Source: JAKVBK01 sp022447275 (GTDB taxonomy: Bacteria > Pseudomonadota > Alphaproteobacteria > Rhodobacterales > Rhodobacteraceae). From it: DNA of 64,000 nt. Below the pieces are notes generated by a model that was not told the origin of the DNA, did no database searches, and worked only from the letters and a program-made list of their open reading frames with translations. The stretch lies in the NCBI GenBank assembly GCA_047125605.1, contig CP138932.1, positions 2,108,001 to 2,172,000 of the forward strand. Reading direction: 5' to 3'. Position 1 is the stretch's first letter, and each line of letters begins with the position of its first letter. Below are positions 8,830 to 17,673 of this stretch, piece after piece. The position numbers and the translations under genes were made by a program.

Positions 8830-9754
8830 GCACGCCCAGACCAGCGAAACCCGGTGCGGCTTTGTTGCCCTGATTGGCGAGCCGAACGCCGGCAAGTCCA
8901 CATTACTGAACCGCATGGTCGGCGCGAAAGTCTCGATCGTGACCCACAAGGTGCAAACCACCCGGGCGCGGATTCGCGGCGTGGCGATCGAGGGCGAAAC
9001 GCAGCTTGTCTTCGTGGATACGCCCGGATTGTTCCGCCCGCGCCGACGGCTTGATCGGGCCATGGTTGCCGCGGCCTGGACGGGCGCGGCTGATGCCGAT
9101 GTCACCGTGCTGATGATCGAAGCGCATCGGGGCCTGACAGAGGGCGCGCAGGCCATCATCGACACATTGACAGAGCGCGGCGCTGATCCAGCCCGGACCG
9201 TCCTGGCCATCAACAAGATCGATCGGGTCGAAGCCTCCGAACTTCTTGCGCTGACACGCAAGCTGAACGAGGCCTTCCCCTTCGCGGAAACCTTCATGAT
9301 TTCCGCAGAACGTGGCTATGGCATCGACGACCTGCGCACCTATCTGGCCGAGGCTTTGCCCGCCGGCCCGTGGCTCTACCCCGAGGATCAGATCGCTGAT
9401 TTGCCCCTGCGGATGCTGGCTGCTGAAATGACACGCGAGAAACTGACCCTGCGCCTGCATCAGGAACTGCCCTACCAGTTGACGGTGGAAACCGAGGCCT
9501 GGGAGGAGCGCAAGGACGGCTCTGCCAAGATCGATCAGGTAATCTATGTGGCCCGCGACGGGCACAAGGGCATCCTGTTGGGCCATCGTGGCGAAACCAT
9601 CAAGGCGGTCTCGAAGGCTTCACGCGAGGAACTCAAAGAGTTTCTTGGCCGCAATGTGCACCTGTTCCTTCAGGTGAAGGTGCGCCCGAACTGGCTTGAG
9701 GAAAAGGAGCGCTACGGCGAAATGGGGCTCGATTTCCGCGACGGAGACGCCTGA
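8822..9754 (+). CDS. era: GTPase Era
   Basis: Ribosome-assembly GTPase of 310 aa. G1 is GEPNAGKS (19-26), G3 is DTPGL and G4 is NKID. The C-terminal KH domain contains the GHRGETIKAVSKASREEL RNA-binding loop. Era binds the 3' end of 16S rRNA and checks 30S maturation, fitting its coupling to RNase III. The start at 8822 gives the standard N terminus; upstream in-frame codons lie inside rnc. Confidence 0.96.
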   Translation: MSEHAQTSETRCGFVALIGEPNAGKSTLLNRMVGAKVSIVTHKVQTTRARIRGVAIEGETQLVFVDTPGLFRPRRRLDRAMVAAAWTGAADADVTVLMIEAHRGLTEGAQAIIDTLTERGADPARTVLAINKIDRVEASELLALTRKLNEAFPFAETFMISAERGYGIDDLRTYLAEALPAGPWLYPEDQIADLPLRMLAAEMTREKLTLRLHQELPYQLTVETEAWEERKDGSAKIDQVIYVARDGHKGILLGHRGETIKAVSKASREELKEFLGRNVHLFLQVKVRPNWLEEKERYGEMGLDFRDGDA

Positions 9755-9757
9755 GCC

Positions 9758-10090
9758 ATGGCCCGTCTGGCTTCCGGGCTTTGGGTGGACGCCTACCTGC
9801 ACCGGCTCACGCTTGAGGGCATCCCTGCATTTATTCTTGCAAAGGGCGATGCGACGGCCGGGGCCGTGTTGGTCAAGTTGGCTCGGATGGACGGCAGAGC
9901 TGATCTGCACCAACGGGTGACCGATCCAATGACGGGCACCCGGAAATGGGAATTGCTTGCCTCCGGAGCAGAGCGGGACATGGACGAAACCGTCCGCAAA
10001 CAGCGCAGCTTCGATCCTGATCTTTGGGTGATCGAGATCGAGGATCGGCACGGTCGCCATATGCTCGACGCGCCAGGCCTCGACGGCTGA
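9758..10090 (+). CDS. DUF1491 family protein
   Basis: A 110-aa conserved alphaproteobacterial protein (DUF1491) that begins 3 nt after the era stop. Typical features are the N-terminal ASGLWVDAYLHRL and the RKQRSFDPDLWVIEIED segment near the C terminus. No enzymatic motif is visible and its function is unknown. It sits consistently between era and recO, which suggests but does not prove a link to RNA or DNA maintenance. Confidence 0.85.
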   Translation: MARLASGLWVDAYLHRLTLEGIPAFILAKGDATAGAVLVKLARMDGRADLHQRVTDPMTGTRKWELLASGAERDMDETVRKQRSFDPDLWVIEIEDRHGRHMLDAPGLDG

Positions 10091-10279
10091 CACCTGCGCA
10101 AGCGCGCGGGCCCTGTTGCGCCCGCGTCACCCGCCCAACCGCGCGCCGCAGTTGCTCCCCCTGCGCCCCGTGCAGCGCAGCTTCCCCCGTTTGACCTTTC
10201 AAGACCTATGGCTTGGCACTAGCTTCAAGCGGCGGGAACCAGCCCGCCCGAGACCTTGGCTTGCAAACGGAGGCACCTG

Positions 10280-11020
10280 TTGGACTGGCAAGAGGACGGC
10301 ACTCTGCTCACCATCCGCCCCCATGGGGAAGGCGCCGCGATCGTTCAGCTTTTGACACGTGCGAGGGGCCTGCAATCCGGGCTCGTCCGCGGCGGCAGTT
10401 CGCGCAAGCTGGCCCCCCTTTTCCAACCCGGAGCCCGGATGCAGGCCACATGGCGGGCCCGGCTTGAGGAACATCTGGGGACATTCACGCTGGATCCCGT
10501 GAAATCGCGCATGGCCGATGTCATGCAAGACGGAGATGCCCTTACCGCCCTGTCTGCTATTACCTCGATCCTGGCCTTTGCTCTGCCCGAACGGCAGCCC
10601 TTTCCGGAGCTGCATGATGGCAGCGAGTTGTTGCTGGAAATGCTGGGAACATCAGAGCTTTGGCCTTTTGCCTATTTACGCTGGGAGCAGGCTGTACTTG
10701 AGCATACAGGCTATGGACTTGATCTGAGCCAATGCGCCGTGACAGGCCAGACCGAGCATCTGATTTATGTATCGCCACGCACCGGGCGGGCGGTCAGTGC
10801 CGAAGGGGCGGGCGCTTGGGCGGACAGGCTGCTGCCCCTGCCCCCCTGCCTCACGGGGCAGCCCCCTGCGGATCGCGCAGAATTGCTGGAGGCGTTGCGG
10901 ACCACGGGCCATTTCTTGCATCACCACCTGGCCGGTGCCCAAGGCAGCAAACCGCTTCCAGCGGCGCGCGACAGGCTAGTGGCGCGGCTGTCACGCGAAA
11001 CGCGCGCTACAAACAAATAG
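10280..11020 (+). CDS. recO: DNA repair protein RecO
   Basis: A 246-aa RecO. The TTG at 10280 is chosen as start: GGAGG lies six bases upstream and the resulting N terminus MDWQEDGTLLTIRPHGEG matches the family's OB-fold start, whereas upstream codons add unrelated residues. RecO loads RecA onto SSB-coated DNA with RecR in the RecF pathway. The central region carries the usual helical domain, including LWPFAYLRWEQAVLEHTGY. It is last in the acpS-recO gene run and converges on pckA. Confidence 0.92.
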   Translation: MDWQEDGTLLTIRPHGEGAAIVQLLTRARGLQSGLVRGGSSRKLAPLFQPGARMQATWRARLEEHLGTFTLDPVKSRMADVMQDGDALTALSAITSILAFALPERQPFPELHDGSELLLEMLGTSELWPFAYLRWEQAVLEHTGYGLDLSQCAVTGQTEHLIYVSPRTGRAVSAEGAGAWADRLLPLPPCLTGQPPADRAELLEALRTTGHFLHHHLAGAQGSKPLPAARDRLVARLSRETRATNK

Positions 11021-11045
11021 GGGCGCCCCACGCGGAGGACGCCCC
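11020..11045. terminator. shared terminator-like hairpin between recO and pckA
   Basis: GGGGCG (11020-11025) pairs with CGCCCC (11040-11045) in the short gap between the convergent recO and pckA genes. No clear T-run follows on either strand, so bidirectional termination is plausible but unproven. Confidence 0.35.
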
Positions 11046-11072
11046 AGAATCCTAGCCGGATGCGTGCGCGGC

Positions 11073-12671
11073 TTAGCCGATCGCAACCGCTTTCACGTCT
11101 TCGTCGATATAGGCCACGTACTGGGTGAAGTTCTCTGCGAACATCTCCACCAGCTTCTGCGCCTGTGCGTCATAGGCGGCCTTGTCTTCCCAAGTAGCCC
11201 GAGGATCGAGAAGGCGGTCTTCGACACCTGTTGCATGGACAGGCACCTCAAAGCCAAAATGGGGATCCTTGCGGAATTGCCCATCGTTGAGAGAACCATC
11301 GAGTGCTGCGTGCAACAGCGTGCGCGTTGCTTTGATCGGCATCCGGGAGCCCGTGCCGTAAGCACCGCCTGTCCAGCCGGTGTTAACCAACCAGCAAGTG
11401 GCCCCGTGGGCGGCGATCTTTTCGCGCAGCAGGTTGCCATAAACCTCGGGCCGACGCGGCATGAAGGGTGCACCAAAACAGGTAGAGAAGGTCGGCTCGG
11501 GCTCGGTTACGCCGCGCTCGGTCCCCGCCACCTTGGAGGTAAAGCCAGACAGCATGTGATACATGGCCTGCGCAGGTGTCAGCCGTGCGATCGGGGGCAA
11601 GACACCAAAGGCATCGCAGGTCAGCATGACCACGTTCTTGGGATGCCCGCCAAGGCCACTTTCAGAAGCGTTGGGGATGTAATGCATCGGGTAGGCACAG
11701 CGCATGTTAGCGGTCAGGCTGTCGTCCTCGAAGTCCAATTCCTTGGTCTCTTGGTCATAGACCATGTTTTCGATGACCGTTCCGAACATCTCTGTTGTGG
11801 CATAAATCTCGGGCTCTGCCTCACGCGAAAGGGAAATGGTCTTTGCGTAGCAGCCGCCTTCGAAGTTAAATGTGCCCCGGTCCGACCAGCCATGCTCATC
11901 GTCCCCGATCAAGGTGCGCTCGGAGTCCGCTGAGAGGGTTGTCTTGCCCGTGCCAGACAAACCAAAGAACACAGCAGAATCCACCGGGTTGCCCGTCACG
12001 TGGTTGGCCGAGCAATGCATCGGCATCACGCCCTTTTCGGGCAGCAGATAGTTCATCAAACCGAAGATGCCCTTCTTGTTCTCGCCCGCATACTGGGTGT
12101 TGGCGATCAGGATCATCTTCTTGTCGATGTTCATCGCGATGACGGTTTCAGAGCGACAGCCATGGCGCGCCGGATCAGCCTTGAAGCTGGGGCAGTTAAT
12201 GACCGTGAACTCCGGCACGAAAGTGTCGAGTTCAGCCCGGCCTGGGCGACGGAACATGTGGCGGATGAACAGGTTGTGCCATGCCAGTTCCGTGCACAGG
12301 CGCACGTCAAGCCGGTGGCTGGGATCTGCGCCACAAAACACATCCTGCACGAAGTAATCGCGGCCCTTCATGTGTGCGAGCATGTCCGCATGCAGCACAT
12401 CGAAATGCGCCTCAGACATCTCATTGGTATTCTCCCACCAGATCGTGTCAGCCGTTGTCGCAGTTCTCACCGTAAACTTGTCCTTTGGGGACCGGCCCGT
12501 GAATTCGCCTGTTTCGCACAGGAAGGCGCCCCCCTTGCCAAGCTCTCCTTCATCCCGGCGCAAGGCCTCTTCAATGATCGCTGGCTCCAACAGGTTATAA
12601 TATACTTGGCCGAGCCCCGAGATACCTTGCGCTCCAAGGGTTTGGTCGGGGTTTACGCGTCCAATTGTCAT
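11073..12671 (-). CDS. pckA: phosphoenolpyruvate carboxykinase (ATP)
   Basis: A 532-aa ATP-dependent PEPCK, full length. The kinase-1a P-loop GLSGTGKTTLSAD and the kinase-2/metal motif GDDEHGW are both present, as is the substrate-binding RSPKDKF motif near the N terminus. It converts oxaloacetate and ATP to phosphoenolpyruvate and CO2, the first committed step of gluconeogenesis in the cytoplasm. It is transcribed away from chvI. In other alphaproteobacteria ChvI-type regulators and LacI-type regulators control pckA, and repeats upstream (12830-12856) are candidate sites. Confidence 0.97.
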   Translation of the reverse strand: MTIGRVNPDQTLGAQGISGLGQVYYNLLEPAIIEEALRRDEGELGKGGAFLCETGEFTGRSPKDKFTVRTATTADTIWWENTNEMSEAHFDVLHADMLAHMKGRDYFVQDVFCGADPSHRLDVRLCTELAWHNLFIRHMFRRPGRAELDTFVPEFTVINCPSFKADPARHGCRSETVIAMNIDKKMILIANTQYAGENKKGIFGLMNYLLPEKGVMPMHCSANHVTGNPVDSAVFFGLSGTGKTTLSADSERTLIGDDEHGWSDRGTFNFEGGCYAKTISLSREAEPEIYATTEMFGTVIENMVYDQETKELDFEDDSLTANMRCAYPMHYIPNASESGLGGHPKNVVMLTCDAFGVLPPIARLTPAQAMYHMLSGFTSKVAGTERGVTEPEPTFSTCFGAPFMPRRPEVYGNLLREKIAAHGATCWLVNTGWTGGAYGTGSRMPIKATRTLLHAALDGSLNDGQFRKDPHFGFEVPVHATGVEDRLLDPRATWEDKAAYDAQAQKLVEMFAENFTQYVAYIDEDVKAVAIG

Positions 12672-13048
12672 CCGAGTGCTCCTCGCGTTGCGGTCACTGT
12701 TCTGTGGCAGGACCGCGCCTGCATGATGGGTCTGCGTTTAAGGGTCGGCAAAGGCCGATCGGCACCTTCGGTGCGCTTGCAGTCCATACCATGTCGTTTT
12801 TTCGGCATCGCTAGGGGGGTTACGCAATGTTAGCGCGACCAATCGAAGTTTAGCGCAATCATCTTACGCCCCCCCCCCAGAGTGATGCAAATTAACCATT
12901 CTTTCCGCAAAAAGGGGTGATGTAGGGGGGCACGCTGCCCCGATTCGCACATCAACATTGATTCCAAGCGGTCAAAGTTGGACACTGGGACAAAAAGAAC
13001 ACAGGACCGGGCTCAACGAGGCCCATGAGCAGTGAAAAGGAAAACCAA
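12672..13048. promoter_or_regulatory. pckA-chvI divergent intergenic region with twin TTAGCGC repeats
   Basis: About 380 nt without a gene, holding both divergent promoters. Two direct TTAGCGC elements lie at 12830-12836 and 12850-12856, exactly 20 bp apart. The first is embedded in TGTTAGCGCGACCA, close to a 14-bp palindrome of the kind bound by LacI-family regulators. A run of nine or more C residues near 12868-12878 and an AT-rich ATTAACCATTC segment follow toward chvI. The regulator is not identified. Confidence 0.45.
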
Positions 13049-13750
13049 ATGTCTCGGATCGCGCTGGTGGACGACGATCGTAACATTCTCACCTCTGTAT
13101 CGATGACCCTTGAGGCGGAAGGGTTTGAGGTGGAAACTTACAATGATGGGCAAACGGCTTTGGATGCGTTCAATCGCAAATTGCCGGACATGGCTGTGCT
13201 GGACATCAAGATGCCCCGCATGGACGGCATGGACCTGTTACAAAGACTGCGTCAGAAAACGACAATGCCTGTCATTTTTCTAACCTCCAAGGATGATGAA
13301 ATTGACGAGGTGCTCGGCCTGCGGATGGGTGCCGATGACTACGTCAAAAAGCCATTTTCCCAAAGGTTACTCGTAGAACGCATCAGAGCGCTGCTGCGCC
13401 GCCACGAAGCCATCATCGCTGATGAAGACGGCGAACCTGAGATGGCGCAGATCATGGAAAGGGGGCCTCTAAAAATGGATCCCTTGCGACATGCAGTGTC
13501 ATGGAAAGGGCAGGATGTGACCCTAACCGTGACAGAATTTCTGCTTCTACAAGCGCTGGCACAGCGCCCTGGGTTTGTGAAGTCGCGCGATCAACTGATG
13601 GATGTGGCCTATGATGACCAAGTCTATGTGGATGACCGCACGATCGATAGCCATATCAAGCGGCTTCGCAAAAAAATGCGCAGTGTCGACGAAGAGTTTT
13701 CGGCGATCGAGACGCTGTATGGGATCGGTTATCGCTACAATGAAGAGTAG
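13049..13750 (+). CDS. chvI: response regulator ChvI
   Basis: OmpR-family response regulator of 233 aa from the ATG at 13049, which has an AAGGAA element and gives the canonical start MSRIALVDDD. An in-frame ATG at 13025 is less well placed. The receiver domain has the acidic pocket DDD near 8-10, the phosphoacceptor Asp in AVLDIKMPRMDG and the conserved Lys in KKPFS. The C-terminal winged helix ends in TIDSHIKRLRKKMRS...YGIGYRY. With ChvG it controls envelope, acid and carbon responses in alphaproteobacteria. Confidence 0.93.
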   Translation: MSRIALVDDDRNILTSVSMTLEAEGFEVETYNDGQTALDAFNRKLPDMAVLDIKMPRMDGMDLLQRLRQKTTMPVIFLTSKDDEIDEVLGLRMGADDYVKKPFSQRLLVERIRALLRRHEAIIADEDGEPEMAQIMERGPLKMDPLRHAVSWKGQDVTLTVTEFLLLQALAQRPGFVKSRDQLMDVAYDDQVYVDDRTIDSHIKRLRKKMRSVDEEFSAIETLYGIGYRYNEE

Positions 13751-13793
13751 TCGGTCAGACGGCTGGCGGTTGGTAGAATAGGCAGGAGCGGAC

Positions 13794-15467
13794 GTGCGCG
13801 ATACCCGGCCCATTTTTGATGGTGACGTCGTTCTCGGGGAAGACTGGGTCTCCCCCGAAGCGACGGATCGTGAGATACGCGCAAACCGCGCCCGGCGCGG
13901 CTACCTGACCCTCAATCGTTCGCCTTTGGCTCGCAAGATCATCACGTTTAATCTGATCGGCCTGCTCATCCTGATTGCGGGCGTGTTCTATCTTAACCCG
14001 TTCCGGGACAGTCTGGCCGCGCAGCGCACCGCCGCATTGCAATCTGAAGCGCAACTGATTGCCGATGTTGTGGCTTTGCAGGTGGACCCGGCAGCAAAAA
14101 CACTGTCCGATGGCGCGGATCCTGCTGAAACCCTTGCGCAGCTTTCCCTATCCGATGGCGTAGATGTCTATATTTTTGACGAAACAGCCACACGGGTAGC
14201 TCGCACAAACTCACCAGTGCCCATTGACACAGATGTCGCCGGGAATACGGTCATAACCGACCTGCTCAACAACATGTGGGAGCGTATGACCTACCTGCTG
14301 TCACCAGGGTCTAAGGACGTGACAGCGCCGGACGGGGAGGCCCTTGCGCAATCCCTTATCAATGCATCCCTGCAAGGCCGGACAGTCAGCCGTGCGGGGC
14401 GCGATGCGTCGGGAGATACGCTCTTCACTGTCGCAACACCGATTGAGGTTGATGGAGACGTTCTTGGGGTTGTCGCCGTTGCATCCGCTGCCGGTGAGAT
14501 TGACGCACTCGTAAGGACGGAACGCGAACAGGTTTTGCAGATGTTCGTAATTGCAATCTTGGTGTCGATCGGCTTGTCACTTGTGTTAGCTTCCACGATC
14601 GCCAACCCTCTGTCAGACCTCGCCACAGCTGCCGAAATCGGGCGCGACCGCAACGTGCGCAACGTAGTGCCCGGGCGGGTGCGCATTCCCGACCTGTCTG
14701 GCCGTCCCGATGAAATCGGCAGGCTATCCGGGGCCTTGCGTGGCATGGTCGCAGCGCTCTACGACAGGATCGATGCCAACGAACAATTTGCAGCTGATGT
14801 CTCACATGAGATCAAGAACCCGCTCGCATCCTTGCGCTCGGCCGTAGGTACGATGCGCATTGCCAAGCGGGAGGATCAACGGGAAAAGCTGCTGGACGTT
14901 ATCGAGCATGACGTGCGCCGGCTTGACAGGCTGGTCAGCGATATCTCGAACGCTTCCCGTCTCGACAGCGAATTGGTCAAGGAAGAAGAAACCGCGTTCG
15001 ATCTTCTCAAGATGATTGAAAACCTGTCCATGTTCCTGAGTGAGGATGCCGCTAAAAAGGGCGTAGATTTCATCTCGGATCTGCCGTCAGAGCCAATTCA
15101 AATTCTTGGGCTTGAGGCCCGTCTGGCACAGGTGTTTGTCAATCTGATCACTAATGCGGTGTCTTTCTGTGAACCGGGTGATGCGGTGCGCGTTTGGGTC
15201 CGCAAGCGCAGCGATCGCGTTTTGGTGGTTGTCGAAGACACAGGCCCCGGCATACCCGACCAAGCCCTGACAAAAATCTTCAACCGCTTTTACTCGGAGC
15301 GCCCCGTCGGCCAGTTTGGCGATCACTCTGGCCTTGGCCTTGCGATCTCAAAGCAAATTGTCGAGGCCCATGGCGGCGTGATCTGGGCGGAAAATATCCG
15401 TCCGACATCGGTTGATCCTGTCTCCGAGCCGCTTGGCGCACGATTTGTTGTAGGCTTGCCCGTCTAG
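13794..15467 (+). CDS. chvG: sensor histidine kinase ChvG
   Basis: A 557-aa membrane kinase starting at GTG. Two transmembrane helices (about 45-65 and 245-265) flank a periplasmic sensor region, followed by HAMP, a dimerisation domain with phospho-His in ADVSHEIKNPLASL, and an ATPase domain with N box LITNAV, G1 DTGPGIP and G2 GLGLAIS. It phosphorylates ChvI encoded 43 nt upstream. In relatives the periplasmic inhibitor ExoR gates the kinase; no exoR is visible here. Confidence 0.93.
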   Translation: MRDTRPIFDGDVVLGEDWVSPEATDREIRANRARRGYLTLNRSPLARKIITFNLIGLLILIAGVFYLNPFRDSLAAQRTAALQSEAQLIADVVALQVDPAAKTLSDGADPAETLAQLSLSDGVDVYIFDETATRVARTNSPVPIDTDVAGNTVITDLLNNMWERMTYLLSPGSKDVTAPDGEALAQSLINASLQGRTVSRAGRDASGDTLFTVATPIEVDGDVLGVVAVASAAGEIDALVRTEREQVLQMFVIAILVSIGLSLVLASTIANPLSDLATAAEIGRDRNVRNVVPGRVRIPDLSGRPDEIGRLSGALRGMVAALYDRIDANEQFAADVSHEIKNPLASLRSAVGTMRIAKREDQREKLLDVIEHDVRRLDRLVSDISNASRLDSELVKEEETAFDLLKMIENLSMFLSEDAAKKGVDFISDLPSEPIQILGLEARLAQVFVNLITNAVSFCEPGDAVRVWVRKRSDRVLVVVEDTGPGIPDQALTKIFNRFYSERPVGQFGDHSGLGLAISKQIVEAHGGVIWAENIRPTSVDPVSEPLGARFVVGLPV

Positions 15468-15479
15468 GGCAACATTCAA

Positions 15480-15962
15480 ATGCCTGTTGTACCCGATACG
15501 CCTTTCCCTGACCTGTCATCGGCCGGGAGAGGGTTAGTGCATGCAACATCAGTTGCAGTTGCCGGGAAGGGCATCTTGATTGGTGGGCAATCGGGGGCGG
15601 GAAAATCTTCGCTGGCGCTGCAAATGCTCGCCCTCGGAGCAAATTTGATCTCAGATGACATCACGCGGGTGACACCAATGCGCCCTACCCCCTTGCTTAG
15701 CCCCGCGCCGCGGATCGCTGGGCATATCGAGGCCCGTGGCCTCGGTTTGCTTGCCTTGCCGTTTGTAGAAGACGTACCTCTGCATTTCGCAATTTGGCTG
15801 CTACCGCCCGAAATGCGCGGAGAACGGCTGCCCTCTGCGCAAGAAATTGATCTCTTTGGGGCGCCGACTCACTTGTTTACAACATCTCTTGCCCCACACT
15901 TGGGGTCAGCCCTTATGCTTTGCCTGCGCAGCGGCATACCGCCAAAAGACCAGATTGAATGA
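15480..15962 (+). CDS. hprK: HPr kinase/phosphorylase, short alphaproteobacterial form
   Basis: A 160-aa HprK that lacks the N-terminal domain of Firmicutes HprK, as is normal in alphaproteobacteria. Walker A is GQSGAGKS (36-43). It phosphorylates or dephosphorylates the regulatory serine of HPr, encoded downstream. It follows chvG by 12 nt and its stop overlaps the rapZ start (ATGA), so the two-component and PTS genes are probably one transcript. Confidence 0.9.
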   Translation: MPVVPDTPFPDLSSAGRGLVHATSVAVAGKGILIGGQSGAGKSSLALQMLALGANLISDDITRVTPMRPTPLLSPAPRIAGHIEARGLGLLALPFVEDVPLHFAIWLLPPEMRGERLPSAQEIDLFGAPTHLFTTSLAPHLGSALMLCLRSGIPPKDQIE

Positions 15963-16897
15963 CGAAAGCACCTCAGACCGCCTCCAAGCCATTAGACCAA
16001 CCAAGCATTGTGCTGGTAACAGGGCTGTCTGGCGCAGGGCGCTCAACTGCTACGAATGCTCTGGAAGATCTTGGGTTTGAAACCATCGAGAACCTGCCGC
16101 TCGGCCTCATGCCAAGACTGATGGAAGGGCCCCCGCTTGAGCATCGGATCGCGCTGGGGATCGCGGCAGGAACACGTGGTTTTTCAGCAGATGCTCTGCT
16201 GGATCTCATAGAAGGCCCACTGAGCGCGCAGCACATGGAATTGCTCTATCTCGATTGCCGCCCGGATGTTCTGCATCGACGCTACTCCGAGACACGCAGA
16301 CGCCATCCTGCCGCGCCCGCCGAAGGCCCGGCAATTGGCATCGCGCGCGAGATTGACTTGCTCGCACCCGTTCGTGATCGCGCCGATTTCATTATCGATA
16401 CGTCGGATATGTCCCTGCACGATTTGCGCGCCGAGATTGACCGGCTGTTCGGCGGGGCGCGCGAAAGCCGCCTTGCCGTCAGCGTCCAGTCATTCTCCTA
16501 CAAGCGCGGCCTGCCGCGCGGCCTCGACTTCGTTTTTGATTGTCGTTTTCTGCGCAATCCCTATTGGGATGACCTGCTGCGCCTCCGCGATGGTCGCGAT
16601 CCGGACGTGGCGACCTACATCGCCGAAGACGCCCGATACGCCCCGTTCTTTGAAAGAGTTAAGAGTCTTATGGACTTGGTCTTGCCAGCCCATGTGGAAG
16701 AAGGCAAAAGCCATCTGTCCATTGGGTTTGGATGTACGGGTGGCAAGCATCGCTCGGTCTGTGTTACGCAAGCGCTTGCATCGACACTTGTCGAAAACGG
16801 ATGGCAGGTGTCTATTCGCCACAGAGAGTTGCCCAGGGTTGGTGCAGCCGCAACCGCGCCTGAGGGCGCCCAGAACGCACCGGGGGGTAGTCGGTGA
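15959..16897 (+). CDS. rapZ: RNase adapter RapZ / nucleotide-binding protein
   Basis: A 312-aa P-loop protein of the YvcJ/RapZ family. Walker A is GLSGAGRS (22-29), and the C-terminal domain has the IGFGCTGGKHRSV motif. In Escherichia coli RapZ binds small RNAs and steers RNase E to control glucosamine-6-phosphate synthase; in alphaproteobacteria the role is less defined, but it is consistently linked to hprK and EIIA. The gene overlaps neighbours by 4 nt on both sides. Confidence 0.92.
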   Translation: MTKAPQTASKPLDQPSIVLVTGLSGAGRSTATNALEDLGFETIENLPLGLMPRLMEGPPLEHRIALGIAAGTRGFSADALLDLIEGPLSAQHMELLYLDCRPDVLHRRYSETRRRHPAAPAEGPAIGIAREIDLLAPVRDRADFIIDTSDMSLHDLRAEIDRLFGGARESRLAVSVQSFSYKRGLPRGLDFVFDCRFLRNPYWDDLLRLRDGRDPDVATYIAEDARYAPFFERVKSLMDLVLPAHVEEGKSHLSIGFGCTGGKHRSVCVTQALASTLVENGWQVSIRHRELPRVGAAATAPEGAQNAPGGSR

Positions 16898-17280
16898 TCG
16901 GAATTGTGATCGTCGCACATGGGGGGCTGGCGCAGGAATACCTGTCTGCCGTCGAACATGTTGTCGGCCGGCAATCCGGCATGTTGGCAATCTCCATCGG
17001 CCCAGACCACGACAGAACTGCAAAGCAATCTGAAATCTGCGATGCCGCTGATGCAGTAGATTGTGGCGACGGGGTTGTCGTTGTCACGGACATGTTCGGT
17101 GGCAGCCCGTCTAACCTGTCGCTCAAAGCCTGCAGCCCCGTAAACCGCAAGATCCTCTACGGGGCCAATCTGCCCATGTTGATCAAGCTGGCAAAATGCC
17201 GGGACAAGTCGGTCGAAAGCGCCGCTGCCTCTGCTTTGGATGCCGGGCGCAAGTATATCAACAGCTTTGACGGCGCATGA
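16894..17280 (+). CDS. PTS mannose-type EIIA component
   Basis: A 128-aa single-domain EIIA-Man with the phosphorylatable His9 (IVIVAHGGLAQEY) and the DMFGGSPSN loop. It starts at GTG overlapping the rapZ stop. No EIIB or EIIC is encoded nearby, so this is the regulatory, non-transporting PTS of alphaproteobacteria, receiving phosphate from HPr. It probably signals carbon or nitrogen status rather than importing sugar. Confidence 0.92.
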   Translation: MIGIVIVAHGGLAQEYLSAVEHVVGRQSGMLAISIGPDHDRTAKQSEICDAADAVDCGDGVVVVTDMFGGSPSNLSLKACSPVNRKILYGANLPMLIKLAKCRDKSVESAAASALDAGRKYINSFDGA

Positions 17281-17316
17281 ACGTTACGCGATCCCATTGA
17301 ACAAGGCGCCCCCACC

Positions 17317-17589
17317 GTGACCGCTTCCCGAACACTTCAAATCGTGAATGAGAAGGGATTGCATGCCCGCGCCTCCGCAAAGTTTGTGGAAACCGTGGAG
17401 GGCTTCGATGCGCGCTGCACTGTCTCTAAAGATGGATTGGATGCCTCAGGCGACAGTATTATGGGGCTTTTGATGTTGGCAGCCTCAAAGGGAACCACTA
17501 TTGAAGTCCAAATTCATGGTGACGAGGCAGCAGAGCTCGCCGAGGCTTTGGAGCGTCTGGTTGCCGACCGTTTTGGAGAACCGGTCTAG
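17317..17589 (+). CDS. ptsH: phosphocarrier protein HPr
   Basis: A 90-aa HPr starting at GTG. The active-site His16 is in GLHARAS, and Ser47 in SGDSIMGLLML matches the HprK target Ser46. It carries phosphate from EI (ptsP, not in this window) to EIIA and can be serine-phosphorylated by the neighbouring hprK product. It lies at the end of the chvI-chvG-hprK-rapZ-EIIA run. Confidence 0.95.
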   Translation: MTASRTLQIVNEKGLHARASAKFVETVEGFDARCTVSKDGLDASGDSIMGLLMLAASKGTTIEVQIHGDEAAELAEALERLVADRFGEPV

Positions 17590-17600
17590 GATATCACGGC

Positions 17601-17616
17601 CCGGCCACTTGGCCGG
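17601..17616 (+). terminator. hairpin after ptsH
   Basis: A perfect 6-bp stem CCGGCC / GGCCGG with loop ACTT begins 12 nt after the ptsH stop. It lacks a T-run, so it may be a stabilising 3' hairpin rather than an efficient terminator. Confidence 0.4.
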
Positions 17617-17673
17617 TCCTGCCGGGCGGGCGCCGCAGCCCCCGTCGTTCGGCCAACAAAGGAGCCAACGCGT

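Noticed and set aside
12867..12880. Long C-run in the pckA-chvI region as a possible phase-variation tract
   Set aside because: It lies outside coding sequence and is not clearly placed between promoter elements; sequencing noise in homopolymers is also possible.
13025..13048. Longer ChvI start
   Set aside because: The in-frame ATG at 13049 has a better ribosome-binding site and matches the usual N terminus.
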